From UBA5287 sp041672395 (lineage in GTDB: Bacteria; Bacteroidota; Bacteroidia; Bacteroidales; Dysgonomonadaceae), in NCBI GenBank assembly GCA_041672395.1, contig JBAYZS010000049.1, forward strand, positions 1 through 16,970: a stretch of 16,970 nucleotides of DNA, in the 5' to 3' direction. The notes below the pieces were generated by a model. The model was not told the DNA's origin, searched no databases, and saw only the letters and a list, made by a program, of their open reading frames with translations. How positions within the stretch are numbered: position 1 is the first letter of the stretch; each line of letters starts with the position of its first letter. Shown here piece by piece: positions 1-7,987 of this stretch. A program made the translations under genes and the position numbers.

Positions 1-60
1 ATCAAGTAAATTCTTCAATCCTGTTTCACATTACTTAACAATGCATTACTGACACATCAC

Positions 61-90
61 AAAAAAAACGCCGAAGAATTATCTCCGGCG
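61..90 (-). terminator. Rho-independent terminator of mdh
   Basis: Read on the minus strand, the mdh stop codon is followed about 31 bases later by a 9-bp stem (CGCCGGAGA pairing with TCTTCGGCG, one G-T wobble) closed by a TAAT loop. A run of eight T follows directly. This is a textbook intrinsic terminator oriented for mdh. On the plus strand the hairpin is followed only by a broken T-rich stretch, so it acts mainly in the mdh direction. Confidence 0.9.
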
Positions 91-121
91 CTTTATTATA
101 TACAATTTAAATCTATTAATC

Positions 122-1120
122 TTACAAATTTGGATTAATTGAACTCCATTGATCAATTGGAGGAACAACGCCTAAATCTATAACTTGTGTGCGAAGTGCT
201 TTCAAATGCTCATAACTTTCGTTCAATGATGCAATTTCTTCTGCTGTACCTTTAACTGGTGCATAATGAACTCCGTCTTTATCAATGGTTGTTTCCATTC
301 CCATCATGATGTGATCATAACCTTCTGTGCTAACATAGCAACCTGCAGGCCAACGGAAAGATTCGCCACCCATTGCTGCACGAATCATTTCTACTGACAC
401 GTAAGCAGGACTTTGGAATGATGAACGTCCACGCAATTTGATAATATTAGAACCTCCTTTAATAACACGCTCTTTCAATGCAACCCATTCTTCGTTAGTC
501 AATTTATCGGTGCCAATAAGGTCGGTAAGTGGTGTGCCTTTAACTTTTGCTGTTGATGCAAAAACTGCCATTTGCTCACCGTGACCACCATAAGTACGTG
601 TGTTAGTAACTTCACTTTGTTTTACACCAAAATGTTTTGCTAACTCACTCTGCAAACGTGTGCTGTCCAAACCGGCAAGAGTGGTTACCTGACTTGGCTT
701 TAATCCTGAATAAATCAATGCTACCAAACCGGTGATATCTGCTGGATTGAAGATAACTGTCAAGTGCTTTAAATCAGGACAATAGGTTTTAATATTTCTA
801 CCTAATTGCTCTGCAATTTCTGAATTTCCTTTCAACAAATCTTCACGAGTCATACCGTCTTTTCTAGGAGCACCTCCTGAAGAGATCATAAACTTTGAAT
901 CTGTAAATGCTTCTTTTACATCTGTAGTGAATGTAAGATTTAAACCTTCTAAGCCACAGTGAAATATTTCCTCAGCAACACCCTCTAATCCTGGTGCATA
1001 AACATCATACAAACAGATGTTGGGAGTTAAACGCATCATGGCAGCAGTCTGAGCCATGTTTGAACCAATCATACCGGCAGCGCCAACGATTGTTAATTTG
1101 TCATTAGTTAAGAAGTCCAT
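122..1120 (-). CDS. mdh: Malate dehydrogenase, NAD-dependent
   Basis: The 332-residue product interconverts malate and oxaloacetate with NAD in the cytoplasm, serving the reductive or oxidative TCA branch. The Rossmann glycine motif GAAGMIG is at residues 13-19, and an Asp (D39) ends the second strand, which fits NAD rather than NADP. The active-site loop APRKDGMTRE carries R86 and R92. R86 occupies the position that separates malate (Arg) from lactate (Gln) dehydrogenases. NPAD follows at 125-128, then D152 and R155 in GLDSTR and the catalytic H180 in GGHGEQM. Length and motif order are normal for the LDH/MDH superfamily. The gene stands alone, with its own terminator downstream and a divergent regulator upstream. 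I chose the first ATG, which lies about 43 bases downstream of a TAAATTTG promoter box. Confidence 0.95.
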   Translation of the reverse strand: MDFLTNDKLTIVGAAGMIGSNMAQTAAMMRLTPNICLYDVYAPGLEGVAEEIFHCGLEGLNLTFTTDVKEAFTDSKFMISSGGAPRKDGMTREDLLKGNSEIAEQLGRNIKTYCPDLKHLTVIFNPADITGLVALIYSGLKPSQVTTLAGLDSTRLQSELAKHFGVKQSEVTNTRTYGGHGEQMAVFASTAKVKGTPLTDLIGTDKLTNEEWVALKERVIKGGSNIIKLRGRSSFQSPAYVSVEMIRAAMGGESFRWPAGCYVSTEGYDHIMMGMETTIDKDGVHYAPVKGTAEEIASLNESYEHLKALRTQVIDLGVVPPIDQWSSINPNL

Positions 1121-1163
1121 AATGAATAATATTTAGTAAATTTATATTGGTCTTTTCAGAGTC

Positions 1164-1171
1164 CAAATTTA
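1164..1171 (-). promoter_or_regulatory. Candidate mdh promoter, -7 box
   Basis: On the minus strand the sequence TAAATTTG fits the Bacteroidota -7 consensus TAnnTTTG exactly. It lies about 43 bases upstream of the mdh start codon. The matching -33 element (TTTG) is poor at the expected spacing, so the call rests on the -7 box and position alone. Confidence 0.4.
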
Positions 1172-1330
1172 CAAAAACTTCTTCACTTTAACATGGTCCT
1201 TACTAAAATAAAAAGGAAAATTGTAACCATAACCACCCATAAAAAGTAAAAGAATTGCTTAATTTTTGTGAATATCAAACAATTCTTAATCAATTATGAA
1301 TATTTGCACTTCTATTTTAAAATTAATTAC

Positions 1331-1338
1331 TATTTTTG
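1331..1338 (+). promoter_or_regulatory. Candidate ROK regulator promoter, -7 box
   Basis: TATTTTTG fits the TAnnTTTG consensus. A TTTG lies upstream at 1303-1306, but the gap of 24 bases is wider than the usual 19-21. The implied 5' untranslated leader would be roughly 90 bases. Confidence 0.35.
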
Positions 1339-1434
1339 TATATTATAGAAAAATATAAATGATATGTTATTATTGGCATTATCAAGAATCAACATTTCAG
1401 ATATAACATGAGTACTTATATTTAAACTAGAATC

Positions 1435-2652
1435 ATGACTAAAAACTTTTTTCGATCAAGCGATAACAATCCGAAGAATATTCAAATCCGGAAAAGTATT
1501 ATCAATCACTTTGTTACAGAAGGAAATGATACAATTGCGGAATTAGCAAAACTCCTTGACTTAAGTGTTCCTACAGTCACAAAATTCATTTCTGAACTTA
1601 CAGAAGATGGCTATTTGATGGAATATGGCAAAATACAGACAAATGGAGGTAGGCATCCTTTACTATATGGATTAAACCCATCATCTGTGTATTTTGTTGG
1701 GGCCGACATGACACGCCATCACCTAAGCATTGCGCTGATGAACTTTAGGGGCGACATAGTGAACTATCAAATGGGAATTCAATATACTTTTGAGAACACC
1801 CCTGAATCATTTGACACGCTTTGCAAACATATTCAGGACTTTATCGACAAAACAGGTAGCTTAAAGGATAAAGTATATAATATAAACCTCAATATTTCGG
1901 GACGTGTAAATCCGGAATCCGGATATAGTTATAGTCATTTCTTCTTTAGCGAAGAACCTATCAGCAAAATATTATCAAGAAAACTGAATATAAAAGTTGG
2001 TATAGATAACGACACTCGCGCAATGGCCTACGGAGAATTCATGAGCGGCATCGTGGAAAGCCAAAAGAATGTTCTTTTTGTGAATATTAGCTGGGGACTT
2101 GGAGTAGGAATCATTATTGATGGAAAATTGTACTACGGCAAATCGGGTTTCTCGGGTGAGTTTGGCCATTTCCCCACTTTTGATAACGAAATTATTTGTC
2201 ATTGTGGTAAGAAAGGATGCCTCGAAACGGAAGCATCAGGACTTGCAATTCATCGCAAAGTGCTGGAACGCATACAAAATGGTGAATCTTCAATCCTTAC
2301 TGAACAGGTAAAAGATCTTAGCAAACTTACACTTACTGACATTATTAAAGCAATAAATCTGGAAGATCCGTTGTGTATTGAAATCGTAGAAGAAATAGGC
2401 GCAAAACTTGGTCGTTATGTTGCAGGACTCATCAATCTGTTTAATCCGGAGCTGGTCGTTCTGGGCGGACAAGTAGCAGAAGCAGAAGGTTTTATACTGT
2501 TGCCTATCAGAAGTGCTGTAAGAAAATATTCCCTAAACTTAGTGAATAAAGATACTCAAATTGTTCTTTCCAAACTTAAAAATAAAGCTGGAATTGTTGG
2601 CGCTTGTATGGTTGCAAGAAGCCGACTATTTGATGAATTTGAAGAGGATTAA
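1435..2652 (+). CDS. ROK-family transcriptional regulator (NagC/XylR type)
   Basis: The 405-residue protein has a winged helix-turn-helix DNA-binding domain at about residues 15-80 (helix-turn-helix near 33-55, wing with GGRHP at 71-75). A ROK sugar-kinase-like domain follows. The kinase-type Asp is kept as D193 in IDNDTRAMAYGE, and the ExxGH motif gives H245. The zinc ligands follow as CHCGKKGC, with C255, C257 and C262. The N-terminal HTH and length of about 400 residues place it with ROK regulators such as NagC, Mlc and XylR rather than with ROK glucokinases. Such proteins usually repress sugar-uptake or sugar-use genes and release DNA on binding a sugar or sugar phosphate. Neighbours are mdh and a peptidase, with no sugar operon adjoining, so its targets cannot be inferred. 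The start is the only ATG ahead of the HTH. Confidence 0.9.
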   Translation: MTKNFFRSSDNNPKNIQIRKSIINHFVTEGNDTIAELAKLLDLSVPTVTKFISELTEDGYLMEYGKIQTNGGRHPLLYGLNPSSVYFVGADMTRHHLSIALMNFRGDIVNYQMGIQYTFENTPESFDTLCKHIQDFIDKTGSLKDKVYNINLNISGRVNPESGYSYSHFFFSEEPISKILSRKLNIKVGIDNDTRAMAYGEFMSGIVESQKNVLFVNISWGLGVGIIIDGKLYYGKSGFSGEFGHFPTFDNEIICHCGKKGCLETEASGLAIHRKVLERIQNGESSILTEQVKDLSKLTLTDIIKAINLEDPLCIEIVEEIGAKLGRYVAGLINLFNPELVVLGGQVAEAEGFILLPIRSAVRKYSLNLVNKDTQIVLSKLKNKAGIVGACMVARSRLFDEFEED

Positions 2653-2719
2653 TCAATTGCTCTTTTCTAATTCATTATCCTTATTCCTTCGTATTCAATA
2701 TTCTTATTCTATCGTGACT

Positions 2720-2745
2720 GGTGCTTCAAAACAATTTTGAAGACC
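2720..2745. terminator. Hairpin between convergent ROK and dpp11 genes
   Basis: A perfect 8-bp stem, CTTCAAAA against TTTTGAAG with a CAA loop, is extended by an outer GGT/ACC after a one-base bulge. It lies in the 110-base gap between two convergent genes, where a shared transcription stop is expected. Neither side has a long T run, so it may stop transcription only weakly or protect 3' ends. Confidence 0.45.
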
Positions 2746-2762
2746 TAATGGATCTCTTTTAT

Positions 2763-4934
2763 CTATTCTAATTCCATCTCGTTAATGAGATGTGTAGCAC
2801 CTGCGTATTTGTCAATGATAAACAAAACATAACGGATGTCAACAATTATACTTCGTTGATAATCTGGCAAATATTGTATGTCACCACCCACTCCTTCCCA
2901 GTTTCGGTCAAAGTTTATACCAATCAATTCACCTTTATCGTTCATCACAGGACTTCCTGAATTACCGCCTGTTGTGTGAGTTGTTGCTGTAAATGCCACC
3001 GGCATCTTGCCATTTGGCAATCCATATTTACCAAAATTTTTTGGTTGATACAGCTCTTTTAATCTTTTCGGAACGATAAATTCCCAATTGGTTGAATCTT
3101 CTTTTTCAATAATTCCGTCCATCGTCGACTGATATGAATAAACCACAGCATCTTTTGGCTGATATCCATTTATCACTCCGTAACTTAATCTTAAAGTCAA
3201 ATTTGCATCTGGAAAATTGGACTTCACTCCATCCATCGCTATAATTCCTTCCAAATAAGTCTGACGATTTTTCGCAAATGGGATATCAAATTGACTCAAC
3301 TTCATATTTAATAATCTTGACTCATTCATAACTGATTGAGCAAAATTGAACATTGGATCTTCCTTCAATTTCTTAAGTTTCTCAGAATCATTCATAAAAG
3401 CTTTCAAATTCTTTTCGCTTCCAAAAATAGATTCTTCAAAAACATACGTCACAAACGCAGAAGACTCACCTTCAAACTCTGAATATATTAAATCAAAATA
3501 CTTCGGCTGAGAATCGCGTGCTACCTTCTGAATATAGGCTTCAAGCATTTTTGACGAAACTTTTTTATCTACTTCCGGATTATAATCTTCATTAGCAAAC
3601 GATCGATAGTCCAATTCCAGTTGAGCCATACTTTTTTCTATTTCTACGTTATCTGCTCCATTTTCAAGTGCTGCAATCAACATATTCCTACCAACTTGGG
3701 GAACTTGCGCAAACTCAATTCCTCGCAAAACTCCTTCATTGAGCATCCAGTTTCTATATCTCAATGCCGACCTTTCTTTCACTAATCGGTCAATAGTATC
3801 AAGTGCTTCCTTATATTTTGGTTGATTATTTCTTTGAGACCATTCCAGCAATCGGTTCTGTTGATCCAGTTTTAAATGTTCAAAATCACGCAAACCAATT
3901 GCCCAGTTTGTACCTATTGCATTTTTATATGAATTAGTTGAACTCGAATACTTTGAGGCATATTGTATTTTAATATTCGGATCTTTCAACATTTCATCCA
4001 ACATTGCTTCCTGACGAATCTCTCGCATATCTATACGGACAGCATTATCAATATCCCTACGCTCTGTCACTTCCCATGATGTATAATATTTATGAGTCGT
4101 TCCTGGAAAGCCCAAAATCATTGCAAAATCGTTTGCCTTAACGCCTTTTGTGGATATTTTCAACCACTTTTTTGGTTTCAAAGGTACATTGGATGGTGAA
4201 TAAGTAGCCGGATTGCCATTTTTATCTGCATAGATTCGGAATACAGAGAAATCTCCTGTATGTCTTGGCCACATCCAATTATCTGTGTCGGCTCCAAATT
4301 TTCCTATAGAACTTGGCGGTGCTCCAACCAACCTTACATCTGAATATACCTTTTTAGTGAACATATAATATTGATTCCCATCGTAAAACGGCTTGATCTC
4401 CACTACATTACCGGGATTCTCAGCAAGGAAATCCTCACCAACTTTTTCACGCGCTAATCCATTAAGATAAGAAGGAGACAAGAAAAAGATACCATCCTTA
4501 TCCCTCGACTTATCTCGATCAAGACAATTCTTAACATAGGAAGTCACGTCTTCTATCTTTTCAATAAAAGTGATTGTCAGCCCTGGATTCGGCAACTCTT
4601 GCGACCTATTCATTGCCCAAAAACCATCATCCAAATAATTGTGTTCCAATGAGCTATGACTCTGAATTGCGCCATATCCACAATGATGATTCGTTAAAAC
4701 AAGTCCTTCTGAAGAAACCATCTCTCCTGTGCAACCGTTACCAAACTGTACAACTGCATCTTTAAGTGAATTCCCATCAGGATTATAGATATCATAGTCC
4801 TTTAGCTTCAATCCTAACTTTTTCATATCTGCGTACTTCTGTTGTTTTAGCAAATTAAGCATCCACATTCCCTCGTCTGCAGAAATACTAAGAACAAAAA
4901 GACAGAAAACAATAAACAAAAGACTCTTCTTCAT
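2763..4934 (-). CDS. dpp11: Secreted dipeptidyl-peptidase, family S46, DPP11 type (Asp/Glu-specific)
   Basis: The 723-residue protein starts with a signal peptide (about residues 1-19, ISA before DEGMW) and should act in the periplasm or at the cell surface. It removes N-terminal dipeptides from peptides, feeding amino-acid use. The S46 catalytic triad is visible: His in TNHHCGYG (H84), Asp in RHTGDF (D228, eight residues after the N-terminus-binding W220), and Ser in GGNSGSP (S659). Exactly 18 residues after the Ser lies Arg (R677, in NFDRNWEG). In characterised S46 enzymes this position is Arg in DPP11, which prefers Asp or Glu at P1, and Gly in DPP7. The acidic specificity is therefore a family inference. 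Length is normal for the family. The gene is convergent with the ROK regulator and divergent from a lipoprotein gene, so it is probably monocistronic. Confidence 0.93.
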   Translation of the reverse strand: MKKSLLFIVFCLFVLSISADEGMWMLNLLKQQKYADMKKLGLKLKDYDIYNPDGNSLKDAVVQFGNGCTGEMVSSEGLVLTNHHCGYGAIQSHSSLEHNYLDDGFWAMNRSQELPNPGLTITFIEKIEDVTSYVKNCLDRDKSRDKDGIFFLSPSYLNGLAREKVGEDFLAENPGNVVEIKPFYDGNQYYMFTKKVYSDVRLVGAPPSSIGKFGADTDNWMWPRHTGDFSVFRIYADKNGNPATYSPSNVPLKPKKWLKISTKGVKANDFAMILGFPGTTHKYYTSWEVTERRDIDNAVRIDMREIRQEAMLDEMLKDPNIKIQYASKYSSSTNSYKNAIGTNWAIGLRDFEHLKLDQQNRLLEWSQRNNQPKYKEALDTIDRLVKERSALRYRNWMLNEGVLRGIEFAQVPQVGRNMLIAALENGADNVEIEKSMAQLELDYRSFANEDYNPEVDKKVSSKMLEAYIQKVARDSQPKYFDLIYSEFEGESSAFVTYVFEESIFGSEKNLKAFMNDSEKLKKLKEDPMFNFAQSVMNESRLLNMKLSQFDIPFAKNRQTYLEGIIAMDGVKSNFPDANLTLRLSYGVINGYQPKDAVVYSYQSTMDGIIEKEDSTNWEFIVPKRLKELYQPKNFGKYGLPNGKMPVAFTATTHTTGGNSGSPVMNDKGELIGINFDRNWEGVGGDIQYLPDYQRSIIVDIRYVLFIIDKYAGATHLINEMELE

Positions 4935-4959
4935 TCTATTATAGTTTAATTTAGATGGA

Positions 4960-4967
4960 TAAAGATA
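4960..4967 (-). promoter_or_regulatory. Weak candidate dpp11 promoter, -7 box
   Basis: On the minus strand TATCTTTA matches seven of eight positions, counting the two free ones, of TAnnTTTG. It lies about 25 bases upstream of the dpp11 start. No clear -33 element was found, so this is only the best candidate in the short divergent gap. Confidence 0.25.
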
Positions 4968-4989
4968 ATAAAAAAGTTACAGAAAAGAA

Positions 4990-5018
4990 TTGAAAGTAAG
5001 GTTTTCATTGTATATTTG
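4990..5018 (+). promoter_or_regulatory. Promoter of the lipoprotein gene
   Basis: A TTG (4990-4992) and TATATTTG (5011-5018) are separated by 18 bases. The second box fits the Bacteroidota -7 consensus TAnnTTTG exactly. The start codon follows 37 bases downstream, giving a short leader. This is one of the two best promoters in the window. Confidence 0.6.
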
Positions 5019-5055
5019 TCAGATATACACTAAAAGATAACACTAAAGATATTAT

Positions 5056-6093
5056 ATGAAATTACAGAGAACCACAATACTTATATTAATCTCAATTATA
5101 CTATTCAATTGCAACGAAAATGATAAATCATCCAAAAACCAATCCTTACAAGAAAATCTATCTGTCATTAAAGAAAAAACAATTGTAGAAAAAGATATAA
5201 TTCGTCAACTAATGGATTCTGTTTTGTACGATTCACTTTTACTTTATACGGCAAACGGTGATTCGACAGGACGATGGCCGGTAAAAAACCAACCAGTCCC
5301 GCTGGAAGGTGCCATTTTACCGTATAACCGGGTGGTTGCATATTATGGAAACCTGTATTCCAAAAAAATGGGAGCATTCGGAGAACACACTCCGAAAGAA
5401 ATGTGGAGGCGTTTGAATAAGGAGGTTGAGGCGTGGGAAATTGCCGATCCGAAAACACCAGTTGTTCCGGCAATTCACTACATTGCGGTAGTTGCACAAA
5501 ATGATCCAATGACAGATGGAAAATACCGAATGAGGATGCCAGACCATCAGATTGATTCTGTTCTGAATATAGCAAAAATGGGAGATGCCATTGTTTTTCT
5601 GGATATTCAGGTAGGCTTGAGTACTCTCCAAGATGAAGTACCTGTATTAGAGAAATATCTGTCCATGCCACAAGTACATCTAGGTATCGATCCAGAATTC
5701 TCAATGAAGGATAAAAGCAAACCCGGCACAAAAATCGGTACATATGATGCAGCAGATATTAATTATTGCACAGAATATTTAGCTGAACTAGTAAAGAAAT
5801 ACAACCTTCCTCCAAAAATACTTGTAGTACATCGCTTTACAAAAGGAATGCTTACAAATTATCAAAACATAAAACTTAAGGCAGAAGTGCAGATCGTAAT
5901 TGATATGGACGGTTTTGGTCCCCCTTCAATAAAACACAGTACTCAGGAAAGATTTATAAAAACTGAACCTGTTCAGTTCACAGGATTTAAGCTCTTTTAT
6001 AAGAACGACCCCAAATCGCAACCTTATCACATGCTCACTCCCGATGAGCTACTGCAATTGAAACCACGTCCGGTTTATATCCAATATCAGTAG
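5056..6093 (+). CDS. Predicted surface lipoprotein of unknown function
   Basis: I do not recognise a characterised family for this 345-residue protein. The N-terminus is a short basic stretch, a hydrophobic segment and a Cys at residue 19 (LFNC), which fits the relaxed lipobox of this phylum. Acidic residues follow closely (CNENDK), resembling the export signal that sends Bacteroidota lipoproteins to the outer surface. A linker to about residue 70 precedes a folded domain with hydrophobic strands alternating with predicted helices. Conserved-looking blocks are ILPYNRVVAYYG, FLDIQVG, LGIDPEFSM, ILVVHRF and VIDMDGFG. That alternation, with acidic residues near strand ends, suggests a TIM-barrel fold, possibly hydrolase-like, but this is inference. 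It has its own promoter, is divergent from dpp11, and is followed by a weak hairpin. Confidence 0.85.
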   Translation: MKLQRTTILILISIILFNCNENDKSSKNQSLQENLSVIKEKTIVEKDIIRQLMDSVLYDSLLLYTANGDSTGRWPVKNQPVPLEGAILPYNRVVAYYGNLYSKKMGAFGEHTPKEMWRRLNKEVEAWEIADPKTPVVPAIHYIAVVAQNDPMTDGKYRMRMPDHQIDSVLNIAKMGDAIVFLDIQVGLSTLQDEVPVLEKYLSMPQVHLGIDPEFSMKDKSKPGTKIGTYDAADINYCTEYLAELVKKYNLPPKILVVHRFTKGMLTNYQNIKLKAEVQIVIDMDGFGPPSIKHSTQERFIKTEPVQFTGFKLFYKNDPKSQPYHMLTPDELLQLKPRPVYIQYQ

Positions 6094-6113
6094 ATAAGAA
6101 TCCATATTCTATC
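6093..6113 (+). terminator. Weak hairpin after the lipoprotein gene
   Basis: Directly at the stop codon, GATA-a-GAAT pairs with ATTCTATC around a CCAT loop, eight pairs with one bulged A. It is A/T-rich and lacks a following T run. It may mark the transcript end because the next gene has its own promoter 60 bases on. Confidence 0.25.
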
Positions 6114-6151
6114 ATTAATATATTAAATTAACCAAAAAGAAGCCCTAACAA

Positions 6152-6182
6152 TTGAGTTTTCCACCGAAAACAAGTAATTTTG
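6152..6182 (+). promoter_or_regulatory. Promoter of the coiled-coil membrane protein gene
   Basis: TTG (6152-6154) and TAATTTTG (6175-6182) are 20 bases apart, and the second box matches TAnnTTTG exactly. Transcription would start a few bases after 6182. That leaves the in-frame TTG at 6190 at or next to the RNA 5' end, so the ATG at 6217 is the better start codon. Confidence 0.6.
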
Positions 6183-6216
6183 TGGCCAATTGAATTATAG
6201 TCATTTACAGAAAAAA

Positions 6217-7101
6217 ATGAATTTAAAAGAACGTACTCCTCAATTTATTGCCGTAATAGGCATATTAGTGATTCTGCTTGCAATCCTGATTGGATTCCTG
6301 GTGAATAAGAACTCGAAGATTAGCGAGTTAGAACAGAATACAGAAATTAACAAACAAGAACTGGAAGATGAATATGAAGCCATATCTCTTCAATATGAAG
6401 GTTTTAAGTTTAGTGTTAAAAATGATTCATTACTTTATCAGCTGGAAAACGAACAGGCAAAAGTACAACGACTTCAGGAGCAGCTTCGCCAGACCAATGC
6501 GTCTAACACAAATGAGATCAAGAGATTGCAAGATGAATTAAGATCATTGCGCGCTGTTTTAAAATCATATGTAGAGCAAATTGATTCACTGAATAGACAG
6601 AATGAGCAGCTGCGTGCAGAAAACAAGCAAATCACCCGTCAATATCAAGAAACCCATCAAACCCTTTCACAGGTTTCAGAAGAAAAAGAACAACTGTCTG
6701 AAAAAGTGATGCTTGCATCCAAACTAGTTGCTACTAACATTCGTGCTAAAGCTGTAAACGATAGAGGCAAGGAACAAAGTCGTCTGAATAGAAGTACTCA
6801 ATTTGTTGTATCATTTATAGTATCAAGAAATATAACCGCAGAACCAGGTGAACGCACAATATTTGTCAGAATTTTAACTCCCGATGGCGGCGTACTTTCC
6901 AAAAGCCAAGGGAATATATTCCCTTTTGAGAGTGGCAATATTCAATATTCGATGAAACGTACAATTGAGTATGGAGGTGAAGAGACATCAGTAACAATGT
7001 ACTGGGATATAGAGGAATACCTTTTGCCAGGGACTTATAAAGCAGACATTTTCGCAGATGGCAGCCACATAGGATCAACCAGTTTCACGATGGAATCCTG
7101 A
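6217..7101 (+). CDS. Membrane-anchored coiled-coil protein of unknown function
   Basis: The protein (294 residues from ATG 6217) has a short charged N-terminus and one hydrophobic segment at about residues 9-29. A long coiled coil at about 30-165 is rich in Glu, Gln, Lys and Leu, with repeats such as RLQEQLRQ, RLQDELRSL and RQNEQLRAEN. The C-terminal 110 residues alternate polar and hydrophobic positions and contain GERTIFVRIL, IFPFESGNI and LPGTYKADIF, suggesting a beta-sandwich. With basic residues at the N-terminus, the coiled coil and C-domain should lie in the periplasm. An in-frame TTG at 6190 would add nine residues but sits beside the predicted transcription start. No enzyme motif is visible. 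A structural or scaffolding role in the envelope is a guess from architecture only. Confidence 0.85.
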   Translation: MNLKERTPQFIAVIGILVILLAILIGFLVNKNSKISELEQNTEINKQELEDEYEAISLQYEGFKFSVKNDSLLYQLENEQAKVQRLQEQLRQTNASNTNEIKRLQDELRSLRAVLKSYVEQIDSLNRQNEQLRAENKQITRQYQETHQTLSQVSEEKEQLSEKVMLASKLVATNIRAKAVNDRGKEQSRLNRSTQFVVSFIVSRNITAEPGERTIFVRILTPDGGVLSKSQGNIFPFESGNIQYSMKRTIEYGGEETSVTMYWDIEEYLLPGTYKADIFADGSHIGSTSFTMES

Positions 7102-7107
7102 TTCCAC

Positions 7108-7129
7108 AACACTTAAAACTAGTGTTTTT
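7108..7129 (+). terminator. Probable terminator after the coiled-coil gene
   Basis: AACACT pairs with AGTGTT around a seven-base loop, and the descending arm runs into five T (7125-7129). It lies seven bases after the stop codon. The stem is short, so termination is probably partial. Confidence 0.45.
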
Positions 7130-7218
7130 GTATTAATTAACTTGCAGTCGTGCAACGTTTTGTTCTGTCACTGCATCTAACCTATTAAAGGATATTACCC
7201 CTCTTGAATATTTAAAGG

Positions 7219-7827
7219 ATGAATAACCATTTTGTTGTGTACAAACTTTTTATGCTGATAACTCTTTGTAGTGTAACAGGAAATGTTTATTCACAACATA
7301 CAAACAATGAGTTTAAACTTCAGTTAAAGAAATCACTAAACGGGACAAACATCAAACCCGAATTACGACAATTGCCTAAAAGTCAACCGTTGCAAGTCCG
7401 GCCATTAATCGAGGAGAGTGAAGTAATAAAAGTATCTCCAACAACCAAGCTTCCAAGTAGATACGATAATATTCAAACATTGAATCCTGTCTCTCCTGAA
7501 GAAATTGTAAATATGAATTTAAGATATACAAACAAAGACTATAAAAGTCAGTTAGCAAGATCTTCTATTGACTATTCAGACGGGAAAGTACACGCGATAC
7601 CCGATGCCCGAAGTATAACACAATCTGCTCAATACACGCGTAACGACTATGGTTTGGGAGTTTATGCCGATGAAGACTCCCCTGAATTCATGCGTAAAAT
7701 AAGGAACAAAGTCACACCAATTTATCGAGATATAGATTTGGATCCGATACGAACCATTCAACGCATTAAATCTCGTAACCGACAGAAAAAAGTGGATGTT
7801 ATTCTTAAAGCCTACGATCAGAAATAG
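7219..7827 (+). CDS. Small secreted protein of unknown function
   Basis: I do not recognise this 202-residue protein. Residues 1-25 form a signal peptide (hydrophobic core LFMLITLCSVTG, likely cleavage after VYS, before QH). No lipobox is present: the Cys at residue 17 lies inside the hydrophobic core and is followed by SVTG. The mature part is polar and rich in Arg, Lys, Asp and Pro, with few long hydrophobic segments. The last 40 residues are strongly basic and predicted helical (IRTIQRIKSRNRQKK). It has no cysteines after the signal. The upstream 117 bases hold the hairpin of the previous gene but no clear -7 box, so its promoter is unassigned. Codon use and orientation match its neighbours. 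It is probably a periplasmic or surface protein restricted to close relatives. Confidence 0.75.
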   Translation: MNNHFVVYKLFMLITLCSVTGNVYSQHTNNEFKLQLKKSLNGTNIKPELRQLPKSQPLQVRPLIEESEVIKVSPTTKLPSRYDNIQTLNPVSPEEIVNMNLRYTNKDYKSQLARSSIDYSDGKVHAIPDARSITQSAQYTRNDYGLGVYADEDSPEFMRKIRNKVTPIYRDIDLDPIRTIQRIKSRNRQKKVDVILKAYDQK

Positions 7828-7893
7828 ATTATTGACTAAAATACGAGCAATACTTTTTCAATATGTTATAACCATAAACAGGTTTTTTTTTGC

Positions 7894-7901
7894 TATGTTT
7901 G
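7894..7901 (+). promoter_or_regulatory. Candidate GH43 promoter, -7 box, next to a T9 tract
   Basis: TATGTTTG fits TAnnTTTG exactly and lies 86 bases upstream of the GH43 start. No TTTG or TTG occurs at the expected -33 distance. A run of nine T (7883-7891) ends two bases before the box, inside what would be the promoter spacer. Confidence 0.45.
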
Positions 7902-7987
7902 TCGTTTCATCTTCAAACTAAAGTCCATTAATTGCATTACTAAATAAGACCCATTACAAAATAATATTCAGTAACAAAACAGAAATT

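Larger units (their letters stand above)
1121..1434. other. Divergent intergenic region between mdh and the ROK regulator
   Basis: This 314-base, very A/T-rich stretch separates the divergent mdh and ROK genes. Apart from the two candidate -7 boxes listed separately I see no gene, RNA gene or long inverted repeat. Its length would leave room for operators acting on both genes, but none could be picked out by eye. Confidence 0.5.

Noticed and set aside
5168..5743. 191-codon open frame on the minus strand
   Set aside because: It lies wholly inside the lipoprotein gene, which has a signal sequence, a promoter and coherent protein composition; the antisense product has neither a recognisable domain nor a promoter.
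7861..7891. Terminator ahead of the GH43 gene formed by AACC/GGTT and the T9 run
   Set aside because: Only four consecutive pairs form before a mismatch, so the stem is too weak to call.
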